A DNA stretch of 12,556 nucleotides. Origin: Phycisphaerae bacterium. GTDB taxonomy: Bacteria > Planctomycetota > Phycisphaerae > UBA1845 > UTPLA1. The notes below the pieces were generated by a model. That model was not told where the DNA came from and did no database searches. It was given only the letters and a program-made list of their open reading frames with translations. The position numbers and the translations under genes are program-made. Within the stretch, counting starts at the first letter, position 1. Each line of letters starts with the position of its first letter. This document shows positions 1 through 9,100 of this stretch, piece by piece. The stretch spans positions 1 through 12,556 of the forward strand of contig JAJDEC010000409.1 of assembly GCA_029259995.1 (NCBI GenBank), read 5' to 3'.

Positions 1-954
1 CTCGATTTCGACAATTTTGCGAAAGCGGCCATCGAAGGATGGGACTTCGAAAAGAACGATCTCGACACGCAGCGATGGGCCGAAGTGGCCGGGGCGTGTC
101 TTCAGGATGTGACGGAATCCGAGCAGGATCCGAACATGGCCGCCGGACACATCAGCAATCTCTTCCGACTGGAAGGCCCGAGCTTCAATACGCTGACGGC
201 GTGCGCAGCCAGTACCCAGGCGATCGGCGAAGCGACACACATGATTCGCTACGGTGATGCCGACGTGATGATTTCGGGCGGCTGCCATTCGATGATCCAT
301 CCGCTTGGCGTTACGGGTTTCAACCTGCTGACGGCGCTGAGCAATCGGAATGATTCACCGACGACGGCTTCCCGGCCGTTCGATCGAACGCGGGACGGGT
401 TTGTCCTGGGTGAAGGCGCCGGCATGCTGATCCTGGAGGAACTGTCGCATGCGCAGAAGCGCGGCGCGACAATTCTTGCGGAAATCGTCGGATACGGCAG
501 CACGGCGGATGCGTTTCGCATCACGGATATTCACGAGGATGCCCGTGGTGGAATCGCCGCCATGCGAATGGCGATCGAAGACGCGGGCGTCGACATGAAG
601 GAAATTCACTACATTTCTGCGCACGGCACGGGCACGGCGGAGAACGACAAGATTGAAACCAAGGCCATTCGTGGTGTCTTTGGTGATCATGCGCCGAATG
701 TGCCGATCAGCAGCGTCAAGAGCATGATGGGGCATCTGATTGCCGCCGCAGGGGCGTGCGAGTTGATTACGTGCATTCTGGCGATCCGAGACCAGGTCCT
801 GCCGCCCACGATGAATTACGAGAATCCCGATCCGCTCTGCGATCTGGACTACATTCCCAACAAGAAACGGCCGGCGACGGTTCGGACGTGTTTGAGCAAT
901 TCCTTCGGATTCGGCGGTCAGAACGACACGATCGTCATTCGGGCCTTCGAGTAG
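1..954 (+). CDS. fabF: Beta-ketoacyl-ACP synthase, FabF type (5' end cut by window)
   Basis: Frame 1 is open from the first base to the TAG at 952-954, giving 317 residues. FabF enzymes are about 410 residues, so roughly the first 95 lie outside the window; the internal GTG at 85 is not the true start. The thiolase-fold condensing-enzyme signature is complete: nucleophile Cys68 in TACAAST (codon at 202), His208 in HGTGT (codon 622), and Lys240/His245 in KSMMGHL (codon 733), followed by the closing motif NSFGFGGQN. This Cys-His-His triad with the conserved Lys is that of KAS I/II enzymes, which elongate acyl-ACP with malonyl-ACP in the cytoplasm. GGQN replaces the more usual GGTN and is probably a tolerated variant. 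Whether it serves primary fatty acid synthesis or a secondary acyl pathway cannot be decided, because the upstream neighbours are missing. The next gene is convergent, with only 22 bases between and no obvious terminator. Confidence 0.92.
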   Translation, partial: LDFDNFAKAAIEGWDFEKNDLDTQRWAEVAGACLQDVTESEQDPNMAAGHISNLFRLEGPSFNTLTACAASTQAIGEATHMIRYGDADVMISGGCHSMIHPLGVTGFNLLTALSNRNDSPTTASRPFDRTRDGFVLGEGAGMLILEELSHAQKRGATILAEIVGYGSTADAFRITDIHEDARGGIAAMRMAIEDAGVDMKEIHYISAHGTGTAENDKIETKAIRGVFGDHAPNVPISSVKSMMGHLIAAAGACELITCILAIRDQVLPPTMNYENPDPLCDLDYIPNKKRPATVRTCLSNSFGFGGQNDTIVIRAFE

Positions 955-976
955 GCAGGCCGTGGCGACTCCCCGG

Positions 977-1381
977 TCAAACGAGTGAATTCAGGAATTC
1001 AATGTACTCGATTCCGTTTGACGGCTTGACCTGATAGCTGTCGGCGCCAGCTTCCTTGGCCCGCTGAATATCTGATTCCTCGTTGGAATTCGAAAACATC
1101 ATGATGATGGGCAGCGTTTTGAAGACCGGTGCTTCGCGAACCCGTTTGACGACATCGAAACCGTCGAGAACAGGCATTCGCACATCCATCAGGACCAGGC
1201 TCGGCATGGGCTTGATCGCCTGTTCAATCTCCTCGAGATAGCTCAGAAATCCCTGTCCCGAATCGAATGTGATGACGTGGTTGGTCAGTGCTGACTTCGT
1301 GACGAATCGTTCGAAGAGCCGAAGTTCCATTTCGTCGTCGTCGACCATTACGATCTCATTGTCATTCGCGAGCTTGATCAT
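977..1381 (-). CDS. Single-domain response regulator (CheY/Rcp1-like)
   Basis: This is a 134-residue receiver domain with nothing attached. The acidic pocket is D14-D16 (VDDDE), the phosphoacceptor is Asp66 in LVLMDVRMP, the switch Ser97 lies in IMMFSNS, and Lys119 is in the YQVKPS motif. The closing pattern (SNSNEESDI, then AGADSYQVKPS) resembles Rcp1-type regulators that partner phytochrome-like histidine kinases. I chose the ATG at 1381 because GGGAG (plus-strand 1388-1392) sits six bases upstream; a start at 1405 would add MNSHWEPP without a comparable site. The gene overlaps the 3' end of the kinase gene by 20 bases, so the two are almost certainly one operon and probably translationally coupled. 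With no DNA-binding or enzymatic output domain, it must act by protein contact or as a phosphorelay intermediate. The target is unknown. Confidence 0.9.
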   Translation of the reverse strand: MIKLANDNEIVMVDDDEMELRLFERFVTKSALTNHVITFDSGQGFLSYLEEIEQAIKPMPSLVLMDVRMPVLDGFDVVKRVREAPVFKTLPIIMMFSNSNEESDIQRAKEAGADSYQVKPSNGIEYIEFLNSLV

Positions 1382-3272
1382 CGGCGGCTCCCAATGTGAA
1401 TTCAAATGTCACGGCATTCTCCGTGGAATCGACGGAGATGGTACCCCGATGTCGTTCCACGATCTTCCTGCAAATGCTCAATCCGACACCCTTGCCGTCG
1501 GAGCGATTCGCTTCGGATTTTCTGAAAATCTGAAAAACTTCACTACACTGGCCCGCGGGTATACTGGAACCCGTGTTTCTGACGCCGAAGATCCAACCGC
1601 CGGCCGTTTCTTTTGCGGTCATGTGCAATTCAAATCCATTCTGCGGAACGTGATCGAGGGCGTTGCGAATCAGGTGAGCATAGAGTTGCTGGACCAACGT
1701 CGGATACGCGTCGAATCGATCCGGGAATTCGTCTACTCTGACACTGACATTTCGTTCCATCAATTCCGATTGCACATTGGACAGGCAGGATTCTATCAGT
1801 GTTCGCATGGACGTCGGTTGGCGAACGGGATTGCCAAAACCGAGTTTCGTCAGTTCGCGAAATGCGTCGATCATCTCCTGCATCTGGGTGGAGCACCTGG
1901 AGATGGCGTCGAGATAGTCGGCGGCGTCGTTATTGATATCGTCAGCAAATTCGAGTTGGAGCAGATCCGAATAATTGCGCTGCTTGCGCAGGGGCTCACG
2001 GAGATCATGGGCCGCGATGTGCACAAAATGCTCCAGGTCCTCATTGGTTGCGATGAGTCTTTCGTTTGCGTCGACCAGCTCGGCTTCCTTTCGCTTGAGG
2101 GACAGCGCCATTTGATCGAAGCTCCGTGCCAAGACGCCGATCTCGCCCGAGTGGTCGACAGGGAGCTGTGTCACGTCGTCGCCCCGCGCCAGGCTCTGGG
2201 CGGCAAGCGTGATTTTCTCCAACGGCCGTGCAAGGAGCCGGGTTGCGATGATGGCGACAACGAGCATGACGAAAACGAGCACCAATGTTGCGTACATCGC
2301 ATTCCGGGAAATGGACATGGCGCCGGCGGACAGATCCCGATGCGACGCGGCGATTCCAAGGCAGAGAAACCGATCGGGATTGTCCGGGAAGAGGTAGACC
2401 TTTCGAAAGTGGACGAGCCGGGATACATCTGTTGCCGGATCGACGACACGCGCCATTGCGGTGTCGACTCCTGTTTGATACAGCACGCCGAGGTCCGGAT
2501 ATTCGTCATGGATCAAGTGGGGCGATCCGAGATCGAATCCGAAGGTCATTTTCGGATCCGGGTGCATCAGATAGTCGCCCGACGAGTTTGTGATGAAATA
2601 GCTGTACTTCGATTCTGATCGGGAGAATTGCGCCTCGATGAATCGACCGAAATCCAGGTTGATGACGACGGCGCCGAACGGGGCCTGAGCCCTTGCGTCG
2701 ACGCGGATCGCAGCTCGGAGCATCGGCTGATGCGGCTCGGTCAGCTTGCCGCGCTCCCGGTTGAGATTGATCGGCGAAAGAAACAACTGCCCCGGCTTCA
2801 TCGCGATTGCGCTCTGAAAATACGTCCGATCGAATTTCTGCTGAAGGGCGCCTTCTGCAACACGGATGAGCGAAGTGCCGTCCCGGTTCACGCGAACGAT
2901 TTCTCTGCCATGATCCGCGATTCCAATCAGGCGAATCTGTGCGTAATAGGGTTTTGATCGCAGCATCTCCGTAAATACGTCAGAGAGTTGCGATCTTGCC
3001 GCCTCCATTCGTTCTGACGATGTCGATTCGACTGACTCTTCGCCGATGATCTGAACCAGTGGCAGCGTTGCCAGCAGATGCACGTCATTGTCGAGTTCGC
3101 GGAGCGCCAAAGTCAGGCGGCCGGATTCACTGTAGACCTGCCTTTCAATGCTCTCTTCCTGCTGTCGGTTGATGATCGCGCGGAACCCCAGGAAGAAAAT
3201 CGCACCGATTGACACGGCGGTAATGATGACCGAAGTCGTTACTAGCGTGTTGATACGAGATGCGATCTTCAT
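1362..3272 (-). CDS. Membrane sensor histidine kinase (extracytoplasmic sensor, HAMP, HisKA, HATPase)
   Basis: This 636-residue protein has transmembrane segments at about 10-33 and 324-346. They enclose an extracytoplasmic region of about 290 residues whose size and layout suggest a Cache-type ligand sensor (inferred, not motif-proven). A HAMP linker follows at about 346-400, then a short helix, and the HisKA dimerization helix with phosphoacceptor His422 in AAHDLREPLRK, the form seen in phytochrome-like kinases. The ATPase domain shows the N-box HLIRNALDH (Asn537), a G1 box GVRNTGSSI (564-571), the F-box FQIFRKS and the G2 box GKGVGLSI (593-600). In G1 the usual Asp is Asn566 and the third Gly is Ser; such NTG variants occur in working kinases. 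It should autophosphorylate and pass phosphate to the receiver protein encoded next to it. The signal is unknown. The ATG at 3272 has no good Shine-Dalgarno sequence, so the start is likely but not certain. Confidence 0.92.
   Translation of the reverse strand: MKIASRINTLVTTSVIITAVSIGAIFFLGFRAIINRQQEESIERQVYSESGRLTLALRELDNDVHLLATLPLVQIIGEESVESTSSERMEAARSQLSDVFTEMLRSKPYYAQIRLIGIADHGREIVRVNRDGTSLIRVAEGALQQKFDRTYFQSAIAMKPGQLFLSPINLNRERGKLTEPHQPMLRAAIRVDARAQAPFGAVVINLDFGRFIEAQFSRSESKYSYFITNSSGDYLMHPDPKMTFGFDLGSPHLIHDEYPDLGVLYQTGVDTAMARVVDPATDVSRLVHFRKVYLFPDNPDRFLCLGIAASHRDLSAGAMSISRNAMYATLVLVFVMLVVAIIATRLLARPLEKITLAAQSLARGDDVTQLPVDHSGEIGVLARSFDQMALSLKRKEAELVDANERLIATNEDLEHFVHIAAHDLREPLRKQRNYSDLLQLEFADDINNDAADYLDAISRCSTQMQEMIDAFRELTKLGFGNPVRQPTSMRTLIESCLSNVQSELMERNVSVRVDEFPDRFDAYPTLVQQLYAHLIRNALDHVPQNGFELHMTAKETAGGWIFGVRNTGSSIPAGQCSEVFQIFRKSEANRSDGKGVGLSICRKIVERHRGTISVDSTENAVTFEFTLGAADDQARE
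1388..1392 (-). promoter_or_regulatory. Ribosome-binding site that sets the response-regulator start
   Basis: The minus strand reads GGGAG followed by the six-base spacer CCGCCG and then ATG. It lies inside the end of the kinase coding sequence, as expected for coupled translation, and favours the start at 1381 over 1405. Confidence 0.6.
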
Positions 3273-3324
3273 GAGCCGGAACTTGTGTGTTGTCGATCAA
3301 ACCGCCGTTCGCGGATTGAGTGAA

Positions 3325-3352
3325 TTGACGTCCTCGGTTCTTTTTCTAATAC
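3325..3352 (+). promoter_or_regulatory. Candidate sigma-70 type promoter for the ABC operon
   Basis: TTGACG (3325-3330, five of six matches to the -35 consensus) is followed after 16 bases by TAATAC (3347-3352, a weak -10). It would start a transcript near 3359 that includes the small reading frame at 3465 and the ABC genes. Planctomycete promoters are poorly characterised, so this is a sequence match only. Confidence 0.22.
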
Positions 3353-3464
3353 CGCGTCCAGACGAATTCCGCGATCTTAACGGCCGATCTGGCCGATCGC
3401 CACGATCATTTGCGAAGATTGCCATGCCGATCAACGCGGGTCAAGCAGGCTGCGACCTGCGTGT

Positions 3465-3596
3465 ATGCTGGCAAGAAAAACCGACTCCGCCATTGCCGCA
3501 AAAGACTACATGGAAAATCCGCAGGGCGCAACTGAATCCGCAAAAGTCGTCGCCCCGCTGGTCGCCACGAAAACTGACGATACGCTCTACGTTTAA
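3465..3596 (+). CDS. Possible small protein, 43 residues, upstream of the ABC operon
   Basis: ATG at 3465 to TAA at 3594-3596 gives a 43-residue frame beginning MLARKTDSAIAAKDYMENPQ and ending TKTDDTLYV. It has no Cys, Trp, transmembrane segment or signal peptide. Coding signs: about three quarters of its codons begin with a purine and nearly half with G, as in real genes, while overlapping frames give Arg/Pro/Ser-rich peptides typical of shadows. Against it: no Shine-Dalgarno sequence precedes either the first ATG or the in-frame ATG at Met16. It ends 36 bases before the ATPase start and on the same strand, so it could be a leader peptide or a small operon member. I recognise no family. Confidence 0.38.
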   Translation: MLARKTDSAIAAKDYMENPQGATESAKVVAPLVATKTDDTLYV

Positions 3597-3622
3597 CGGT
3601 AAAGAACCATGAGAAGTTGACC

Positions 3623-3626
3623 GGAG
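3623..3626 (+). promoter_or_regulatory. Ribosome-binding site supporting a TTG start for the ABC ATPase
   Basis: GGAG is followed by the six-base spacer ATCGAA and then TTG at 3633. The spacing and the fit of the first residues to the family N-terminus (MTRIEFNHVFKAFGG) support this non-ATG start. Confidence 0.6.
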
Positions 3627-3632
3627 ATCGAA

Positions 3633-4571
3633 TTGACGCGAATCGAATTCAATCACGTGTTCAAGGCATTCGGCGGGGGTGCAACGCGAATTCAGGCCGT
3701 CGACGGTGTGTCGTTTTCCGCAGAAGGCGGCGAAGTTGTCGGCGTTCTCGGTCCGAACGGGGCTGGGAAGACGACGATCATTCGCATGTTGCTCGATGTA
3801 TTCCGTCCGGATGCAGGAGAGATTCGCGTCGACGGTGCGCTCAACGGCAATCGCGACGACGGGTTTCGACGTCGCGTTGCGTATCTTCCCGAGGAGCGCG
3901 GTCTCTATCAGAAACGAAAGCTCAACGATGTGATCGAGTACATCGGTGCGCTTCGAGGCATGACGCGCGCCGAGACGCGCGAGCGGGCCGCACCACTGCT
4001 CAAGCGATTCGATCTGGTCGACTATGCAAAGAAGAAAGTCGTCACGCTCTCGAAGGGAATGTCGCAGAAGCTTCAGATTCTGTTGAGCGTCCTGCACGAT
4101 CCGGATGTCCTGATATTCGACGAACCGTTCAGCGGCCTCGACCCGGTCAATGTCCGCCTTGTGCGACAACTCGTTCTGGAACATCGCGATCGGGGAAAGT
4201 TGGTGTGCCTTTGCACGCACATGATGGCCGAAGTGGAGGCGCTCTGTGATCGCGTGATGATGATGCATCGCGGAGCTCGCGTGTTGTATGGACCGCTCGA
4301 CGAAATTCGACGCGCCCATACGGACTATCAAGTGAGCGTGGATTGGGAGGCGCAACCGGAAGGACTCGCATGTGTTGCTCGCGTGGAGAAATCGGACAAG
4401 CTCAAAAATGTCTTCCTGAAGGAGGGGAAATCGATTTCAGATTTCATGCGGGAGATGGCGACGGCGGGCCGGAGCGTCCGGAAACTCTCGGAGGGGCTTC
4501 GATCGATTGAAGACGTCTTTGTGTCCGTTGTCGGAGGTCCCGTGGAAGCGGCATCGGAGGATGTTCAATGA
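3633..4571 (+). CDS. ABC transporter ATP-binding protein (NatA-like)
   Basis: This 312-residue protein is the cytoplasmic ATPase of an ABC-2 type exporter. It has Walker A GPNGAGKTT (40-48), an ABC signature LSKGMSQKLQ (139-148), Walker B VLIFDEPFSGLD with catalytic Glu164, and the H-loop His196 in THMM. The Q-loop position is occupied by Glu in YLPEERGLY (84-92), the form characteristic of the NatA subgroup. Residues beyond about 230 form the C-terminal extension common in this family. The gene starts with TTG behind a good GGAG, and its stop overlaps the start of the permease gene as ATGA (4568-4571), so the two subunits are translationally coupled. NatA/NatB is a Na+ efflux ABC system in Bacillus, but many homologues export other or unknown substrates, so the substrate here is not assigned. 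Confidence 0.95.
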   Translation: MTRIEFNHVFKAFGGGATRIQAVDGVSFSAEGGEVVGVLGPNGAGKTTIIRMLLDVFRPDAGEIRVDGALNGNRDDGFRRRVAYLPEERGLYQKRKLNDVIEYIGALRGMTRAETRERAAPLLKRFDLVDYAKKKVVTLSKGMSQKLQILLSVLHDPDVLIFDEPFSGLDPVNVRLVRQLVLEHRDRGKLVCLCTHMMAEVEALCDRVMMMHRGARVLYGPLDEIRRAHTDYQVSVDWEAQPEGLACVARVEKSDKLKNVFLKEGKSISDFMREMATAGRSVRKLSEGLRSIEDVFVSVVGGPVEAASEDVQ

Positions 4572-5905
4572 CGCGCGTGATCGCCTGGTATGAGTTTCTC
4601 TTCACGGTCAAGCGCCCGGCGTATCTGATCGTCACATTCGGTTTGCCGGTGTTCATCGGCATGTATGCCGGCTTCATCATGCTCGTGACGGCGGGCACGG
4701 CGAAGTATGCGATCGAAGGCCTGAGCGCCAAGATCGGCGTCGTCGACAAGTCGGGATTACTGGAATACGCGAAGGAGTTCGAGGCGGCGCAAGCCGACAA
4801 AGCGACAGACGAGCCGACTGTCCCTGCGGAGTTCGAAGCCGCGGCGAAGAAGCTTGAGTCAATGTTCGAGAACATCAAGCCCGACGAATCGAAGTCATTC
4901 GATTCGCTTGCCGACGCGCGGGCGAGCCTTGATCAGGGCGACATCGACATCATCGTCGTCGTTCCAACGGGTTTTCTGGATTCAGGTGAAATGGACTGCT
5001 ACACGCGCGAATGGAAACTCTTCAGCGCCATCGGGGCCCCGAAGCAGGTTCAATCACGACTGCGGCTCGGCGTGATGCAGCGTGCGGGGCTCAGTGATTC
5101 GGAACTGGCCCTGATTCGCGATCGCGAGTCGCCCGGGGGATTCCGTGCCATCGCCATGCACGAGATCGGTCCGAACGGCGAATTCGTCGAGGTTGACGTT
5201 CTGTCCAGAACGCTGAGTCTCGCGTTGCCGGCCGGGATTGCCGGAATCCTGATCATGGCACTGCTGATCAATGCCGGCTTCCTCCTGGCGGGCGTTGCGG
5301 AGGAGAAAGAGAACAAAGTCATCGAAGTGCTGTTGTCGATGGTGCGCGTCGAGGAGCTCTTGATGGGGAAAGTGCTGGGGCTGAGTGCGGCGGCACTGTT
5401 GCAGATGTTCGTCTGGGTAGCCATGACCGCGCCGATTCCGCTCATCACGCTCGCCTTGGCCGGCCAGCATTTTCAACTCGGCTGGAATCCCGCCGGTCTG
5501 TTCATTTCCGCGGCGTTCTTCCTGCTCGGGTTCGTCTTTTACGGGGCATTGCTCGTCGGACTCGGTTCCCTCGGCAACAACGTGAAGGAGAGCCAGCAGT
5601 ACTCCGTGTACATCATGCTTCTGCCCGTCGTACCGCTTGTTCTGTCGATGGTGCTTCTGAATGTTCCGAATAGCGGGTTGGCTCGTGCGCTCGGCTGGAT
5701 CCCTTTCTTCAGTGCGCCGGCGATGATGATTCGCGTGGCGACCGGCGAAGTTCCCTGGTGGGACATTGCGCTTGCCGCGTTGATTCTGGCGGCGAGCACG
5801 TGGGCCGCTGTGCGATTCTCCGCTCGACTGTTTCGTGTTGGCGTTCTCATGCGTGGTCAAACCATGAATCCAATCAAGATTGCGAGGCTTTTCTTTCAGG
5901 CGTGA
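4568..5905 (+). CDS. ABC-2 type transporter permease (NatB-like)
   Basis: This 445-residue membrane protein has the ABC-2 layout: one N-terminal membrane segment (about 19-41), a large extracytoplasmic region rich in charged residues (about 43-214), then five segments at about 216-241, 269-298, 307-334, 344-365 and 397-418. The motif EEKENKVIEVLLSMV (245-259), just after the second segment, is the hallmark of NatB-like permeases and lies at the cytoplasmic coupling region. GGAGG at 4556-4560, inside the ATPase gene, sits seven bases before the ATG, and the stop and start overlap in ATGA. It should form the membrane channel for the ATPase encoded upstream. No separate periplasmic or outer-membrane partner is encoded nearby. 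No plus-strand terminator with a T-run was seen after the stop. Confidence 0.93.
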   Translation: MTRVIAWYEFLFTVKRPAYLIVTFGLPVFIGMYAGFIMLVTAGTAKYAIEGLSAKIGVVDKSGLLEYAKEFEAAQADKATDEPTVPAEFEAAAKKLESMFENIKPDESKSFDSLADARASLDQGDIDIIVVVPTGFLDSGEMDCYTREWKLFSAIGAPKQVQSRLRLGVMQRAGLSDSELALIRDRESPGGFRAIAMHEIGPNGEFVEVDVLSRTLSLALPAGIAGILIMALLINAGFLLAGVAEEKENKVIEVLLSMVRVEELLMGKVLGLSAAALLQMFVWVAMTAPIPLITLALAGQHFQLGWNPAGLFISAAFFLLGFVFYGALLVGLGSLGNNVKESQQYSVYIMLLPVVPLVLSMVLLNVPNSGLARALGWIPFFSAPAMMIRVATGEVPWWDIALAALILAASTWAAVRFSARLFRVGVLMRGQTMNPIKIARLFFQA

Positions 5906-6024
5906 TTCATCGACCTCCCTCCGGGCAGAATGGGATGTTTCTCGACGGCGCATGCGTCAGGCCGTGCCTGATCAATCAGAAAGTTGCTCGTATCGTTGGA
6001 AACGCCACGCGGATCCTCCCGGTC

Positions 6025-6080
6025 AAGAAAAAGAGCAGGCGATCGGCGTCGGGAACTGCTTCCCGGACCGATCGCCTGCT
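6025..6080 (-). terminator. Rho-independent terminator of the metalloprotease gene
   Basis: Perfect 13-base arms AGCAGGCGATCGG (6034-6046) and CCGATCGCCTGCT (6068-6080) enclose a second stem, CGGGAA/TTCCCG (6050-6055 and 6060-6065), closed by the four-base loop CTGC. On the minus strand the hairpin is followed directly by C-TTTTT-C-TT (6033 down to 6025), the U-tract of an intrinsic terminator, 38 bases beyond the protease stop codon. On the plus strand no T-run follows, so it is unlikely to terminate the ABC operon efficiently. Confidence 0.85.
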
Positions 6081-6117
6081 GTGGTTCATCGAATCGAATA
6101 CGCTCTCGTTCGATCAA

Positions 6118-9100
6118 TCAGTTGCAAGATTGACCTGACAAGAGCAGATCAACAAACAGCCCGACATCCGACAATACATCGAACGAGCCGCTGTTATCCA
6201 TGTCGGCACAATCACAGGTGTCCAATGGGTTGTCGAACCCAAGTGCACAACCGACGAAGTCCTGAATGTCCTGACTGCTCAATACACCGTTCGAATCCAT
6301 GTCACCCGGGCAATCGCACGTGGGTGCGCAGGGGTCCTCTGTGAATCCGTATTGAATGTCGCATCCATCCGGGATGCCGTTCCCGTTGCAGTCAGTGTCG
6401 AACCCGTCGATGATTTCCTGCTGATCATCGATGCCATTGTTGTTGCAATCGGTCAGCGACTGACCGCAATTCCCAATGTTGCCCTGTACGATCGCCAGGT
6501 CGTTGGGCGTCACCTGGCCGTCGCCGTCGACATCTGACGAGGGCACTTCCGCTGCCAACGGACCGCCTTGCCCCATGTCGAACTGCACTTGATCGGCATC
6601 TGCAAAGTCGATGCAATCGTCACCGTTGACGTCGCCGGCGATCATCGGAGGCATCGGGACATTGAGTCCGTCGCCGCCGGGAATGTCGATGACGGCGGTG
6701 AGATGCCGCGGATACTTGACTGCGACGCGCAAAGGCAGCGCTTCGTCGATGTTCCCGTCCGCTCGATCCGGGCGTCGTATGATCAGGTTGCCGAACTCAG
6801 ATACGCGATCGCGGTACTGATCGAGAATCACGCCGTCGTAGACATGATTGCGGTCCACGACGGTTACCAAAGCCTCGCCCTGGTCTTCCGCCTGCCATGA
6901 CTGGAACGATGGAGGCGCAAGCGGAATGTGGATTCGCGCGTGCGAATCCATCGCCTTGGCCAGTTGATAGAGTTCATTCGGGAATCTGGCTACCTGCGTC
7001 CAGAGGAACTGATCGCGCTCGCTGAGATCGTTGAAACCGTCGTACATGTTCGCTCCGACAAATCCGGCCGCCAACGCAAACCCTTCGGACAGGAGCTGAG
7101 CATGTTCCGACGCATTGACGAATCGCTCGAAGAACTCGGGTTCCTGAGGCGCGAGTTGCATCAAGTGTTGACTGAACTCATTCATCGCCAATGACATTTC
7201 CTGGAAGGGCAGCGGATCCGCAATGAGCCCGGTCTGCATCTGACCGCAGATCTGGAATAGCGACTGCTGCATGACTTGAACGTCATTCTGCATAAACCCG
7301 ATTAATGGATCGGGCACCTCGATGGAAACAAGGTTCAACTCTTCGATGAGCGGTTGGATGGCCTCGGCCGCAAGACAATAGTGCGGCGCCATCTCCATTA
7401 CAGCCGGAATGAAGCTGACCGTCGGTGGCGGCGGCAAGCCGATGCCCTGAGCCGTGACATCCAGCGCGTTTCGCGCATTCTGGAATGCACTCGCGAAATT
7501 GGCGCCAAGACGATAGGTGTCGCCGCGATCATCCGAGAAGAGCGACTCGTCGGAGAAGCCGGCCGAGCCGGCCAGGAGGTTCGGAAGGACGATCGGAATG
7601 TTCGGTGGCGGTCCGATCGGGCCGTTGATCACGACACCTTGAGGCGGATAGGTCTGTCGCTGGAGATACCAACCTGGCGGGAGTGTGCCGAACTTCTTCC
7701 AGCCGGTCAGGGGTACACAACGTCGCAGGGCGAAGAATCGCCCGAACACGCTCTTGTAGACATAGAGCTCAAGTCGGTAATAACAATCCAGGCCCGTGTA
7801 GCAGCACCATCGATACCAGCAGTCGCCGGCCGGATGGAACCAGGGGCCGTAGAACAGGTTGAGCGGCACGTATCGTGTGCGTTTGCGCACTGTCCAATAC
7901 CCGCCGTTGGGAAGTCGCTCGGTAAAACAATCGACGACGGTGTCTTCCGGCAACAGGGGGCCGCCCCCCGTGCCACCGTCAGTCCAGGATCCATTCAAGT
8001 ACGTCAAAGGCGTCGCCGAGCTGGCGCTTCTCGCGATGAATGAGACCGTCGCACCTGGTGGAATGCATGGCGCACCCCAATCAATCGTGATACTGCTGGT
8101 ATTCATGCCGTTTGTCGGGACCGACGGAGCCAAGCATGCGGGGGCGTACACCGTGGACGGATCGATCGTCACGGGGCCGCCCGCCAGAAAGTCCATATTC
8201 AGGACGGAAACGGGCGAGGCGGTTTCATTGACGCAGGTAATCAGGTAGTGGAGTTCGACGCAGTCTGCGCCATATACCTGATCGAACGGGAACAGCTGCG
8301 GGCCGCCGCCAGCCGGAACCGCCGTAAAGCTGGTCGACGAAGCGCCCCTTACGAACGCATCTCCGAATCGCTCGGGACCCTGATCGCAGTCGAGCTCAAA
8401 CTTGAAGTTGCCCTCATAGGGCCCGGCGTGATCGAATTCAACGCGATCCGGGAAGATCGTCGGCGTCCATGCGCCCGGGCCGACATCCCGAGCCGCCTGA
8501 ATGCCCGCAAAGTAGAGCGTGACTTTCGGCACTGTGACAAATGCGGCAACGCTTCCGCGATAGGTCCACGTTTTTGGTGTCTGCGTCAGACCATGATGTG
8601 CGGCGGCGGTATTCGCGTTGTTGGATCCCGTGCGTGTTGCAAGTTCACCGGTCACAATCGCGTTGCTGCCGGCACAACCCCAGAGCCATTCGGCGCCGTG
8701 GATACAGTCATTGTCGAGCGTTTTGACGCCGAATGTTTCCATGACGTTGTCGGCCTTGGTACGCGGATCCGGCAACGGGCCGGATGGGAGTCCATGGTCG
8801 CAGAAGTCCTCGCCTTCGAAAGTCGCGTTGCCGTGATTTGTCATATAGAGATCACCAAGCCCGAGAACGTGACCCCATTCGTGGAGAATGTAATAGCAGA
8901 ATCGGGATCGCGCGGCTGGAACACTCCAGTCCGCGTGTGAGGCGGGATCGATTCGAATCAGCGCGGTCTGTAAGGTCGTACCGGCAAAAGTGAGCCGGTT
9001 TGCATCCGCTCCGCCGGCGGGAATGTTCGTGAAACGGATGATGACATCTGCGGCTGCCATGTTGGGGGCTTCGCTGAAACCGATGCGCAGCCACAGTGCC

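Larger units (their letters stand above)
3273..3632. other. Divergent intergenic region (kinase versus ABC operon)
   Basis: These 360 bases separate the minus-strand kinase from the plus-strand ABC genes, so both promoters should lie here. I see one candidate plus-strand promoter (3325-3352), a possible small gene (3465-3596), and a GGCCGATC direct repeat (3382-3389 and 3391-3398). I found no convincing promoter for the kinase and no terminator. Confidence 0.6.

Noticed and set aside
1269..2618. A 449-codon plus-strand open frame opposite the kinase gene
   Set aside because: It lies fully antisense to a clear histidine kinase/response regulator pair, has no family motifs, and is a by-product of the codon pattern of the real genes.
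3382..3398. Direct repeat of GGCCGATC, two copies with a 9-bp period
   Set aside because: Two short copies of a GATC-containing word are expected by chance in this composition, and no third copy or regulator context was seen.
3441..4355. A 304-codon minus-strand open frame opposite the ABC ATPase gene
   Set aside because: It is antisense to an ATPase with all its motifs intact; the product is His/Arg-rich and matches no recognisable domain.
5054..5953. A 299-codon minus-strand open frame opposite the permease gene
   Set aside because: The product is an Arg/Gln/Glu/His-rich antisense translation without motifs, typical of a shadow frame.
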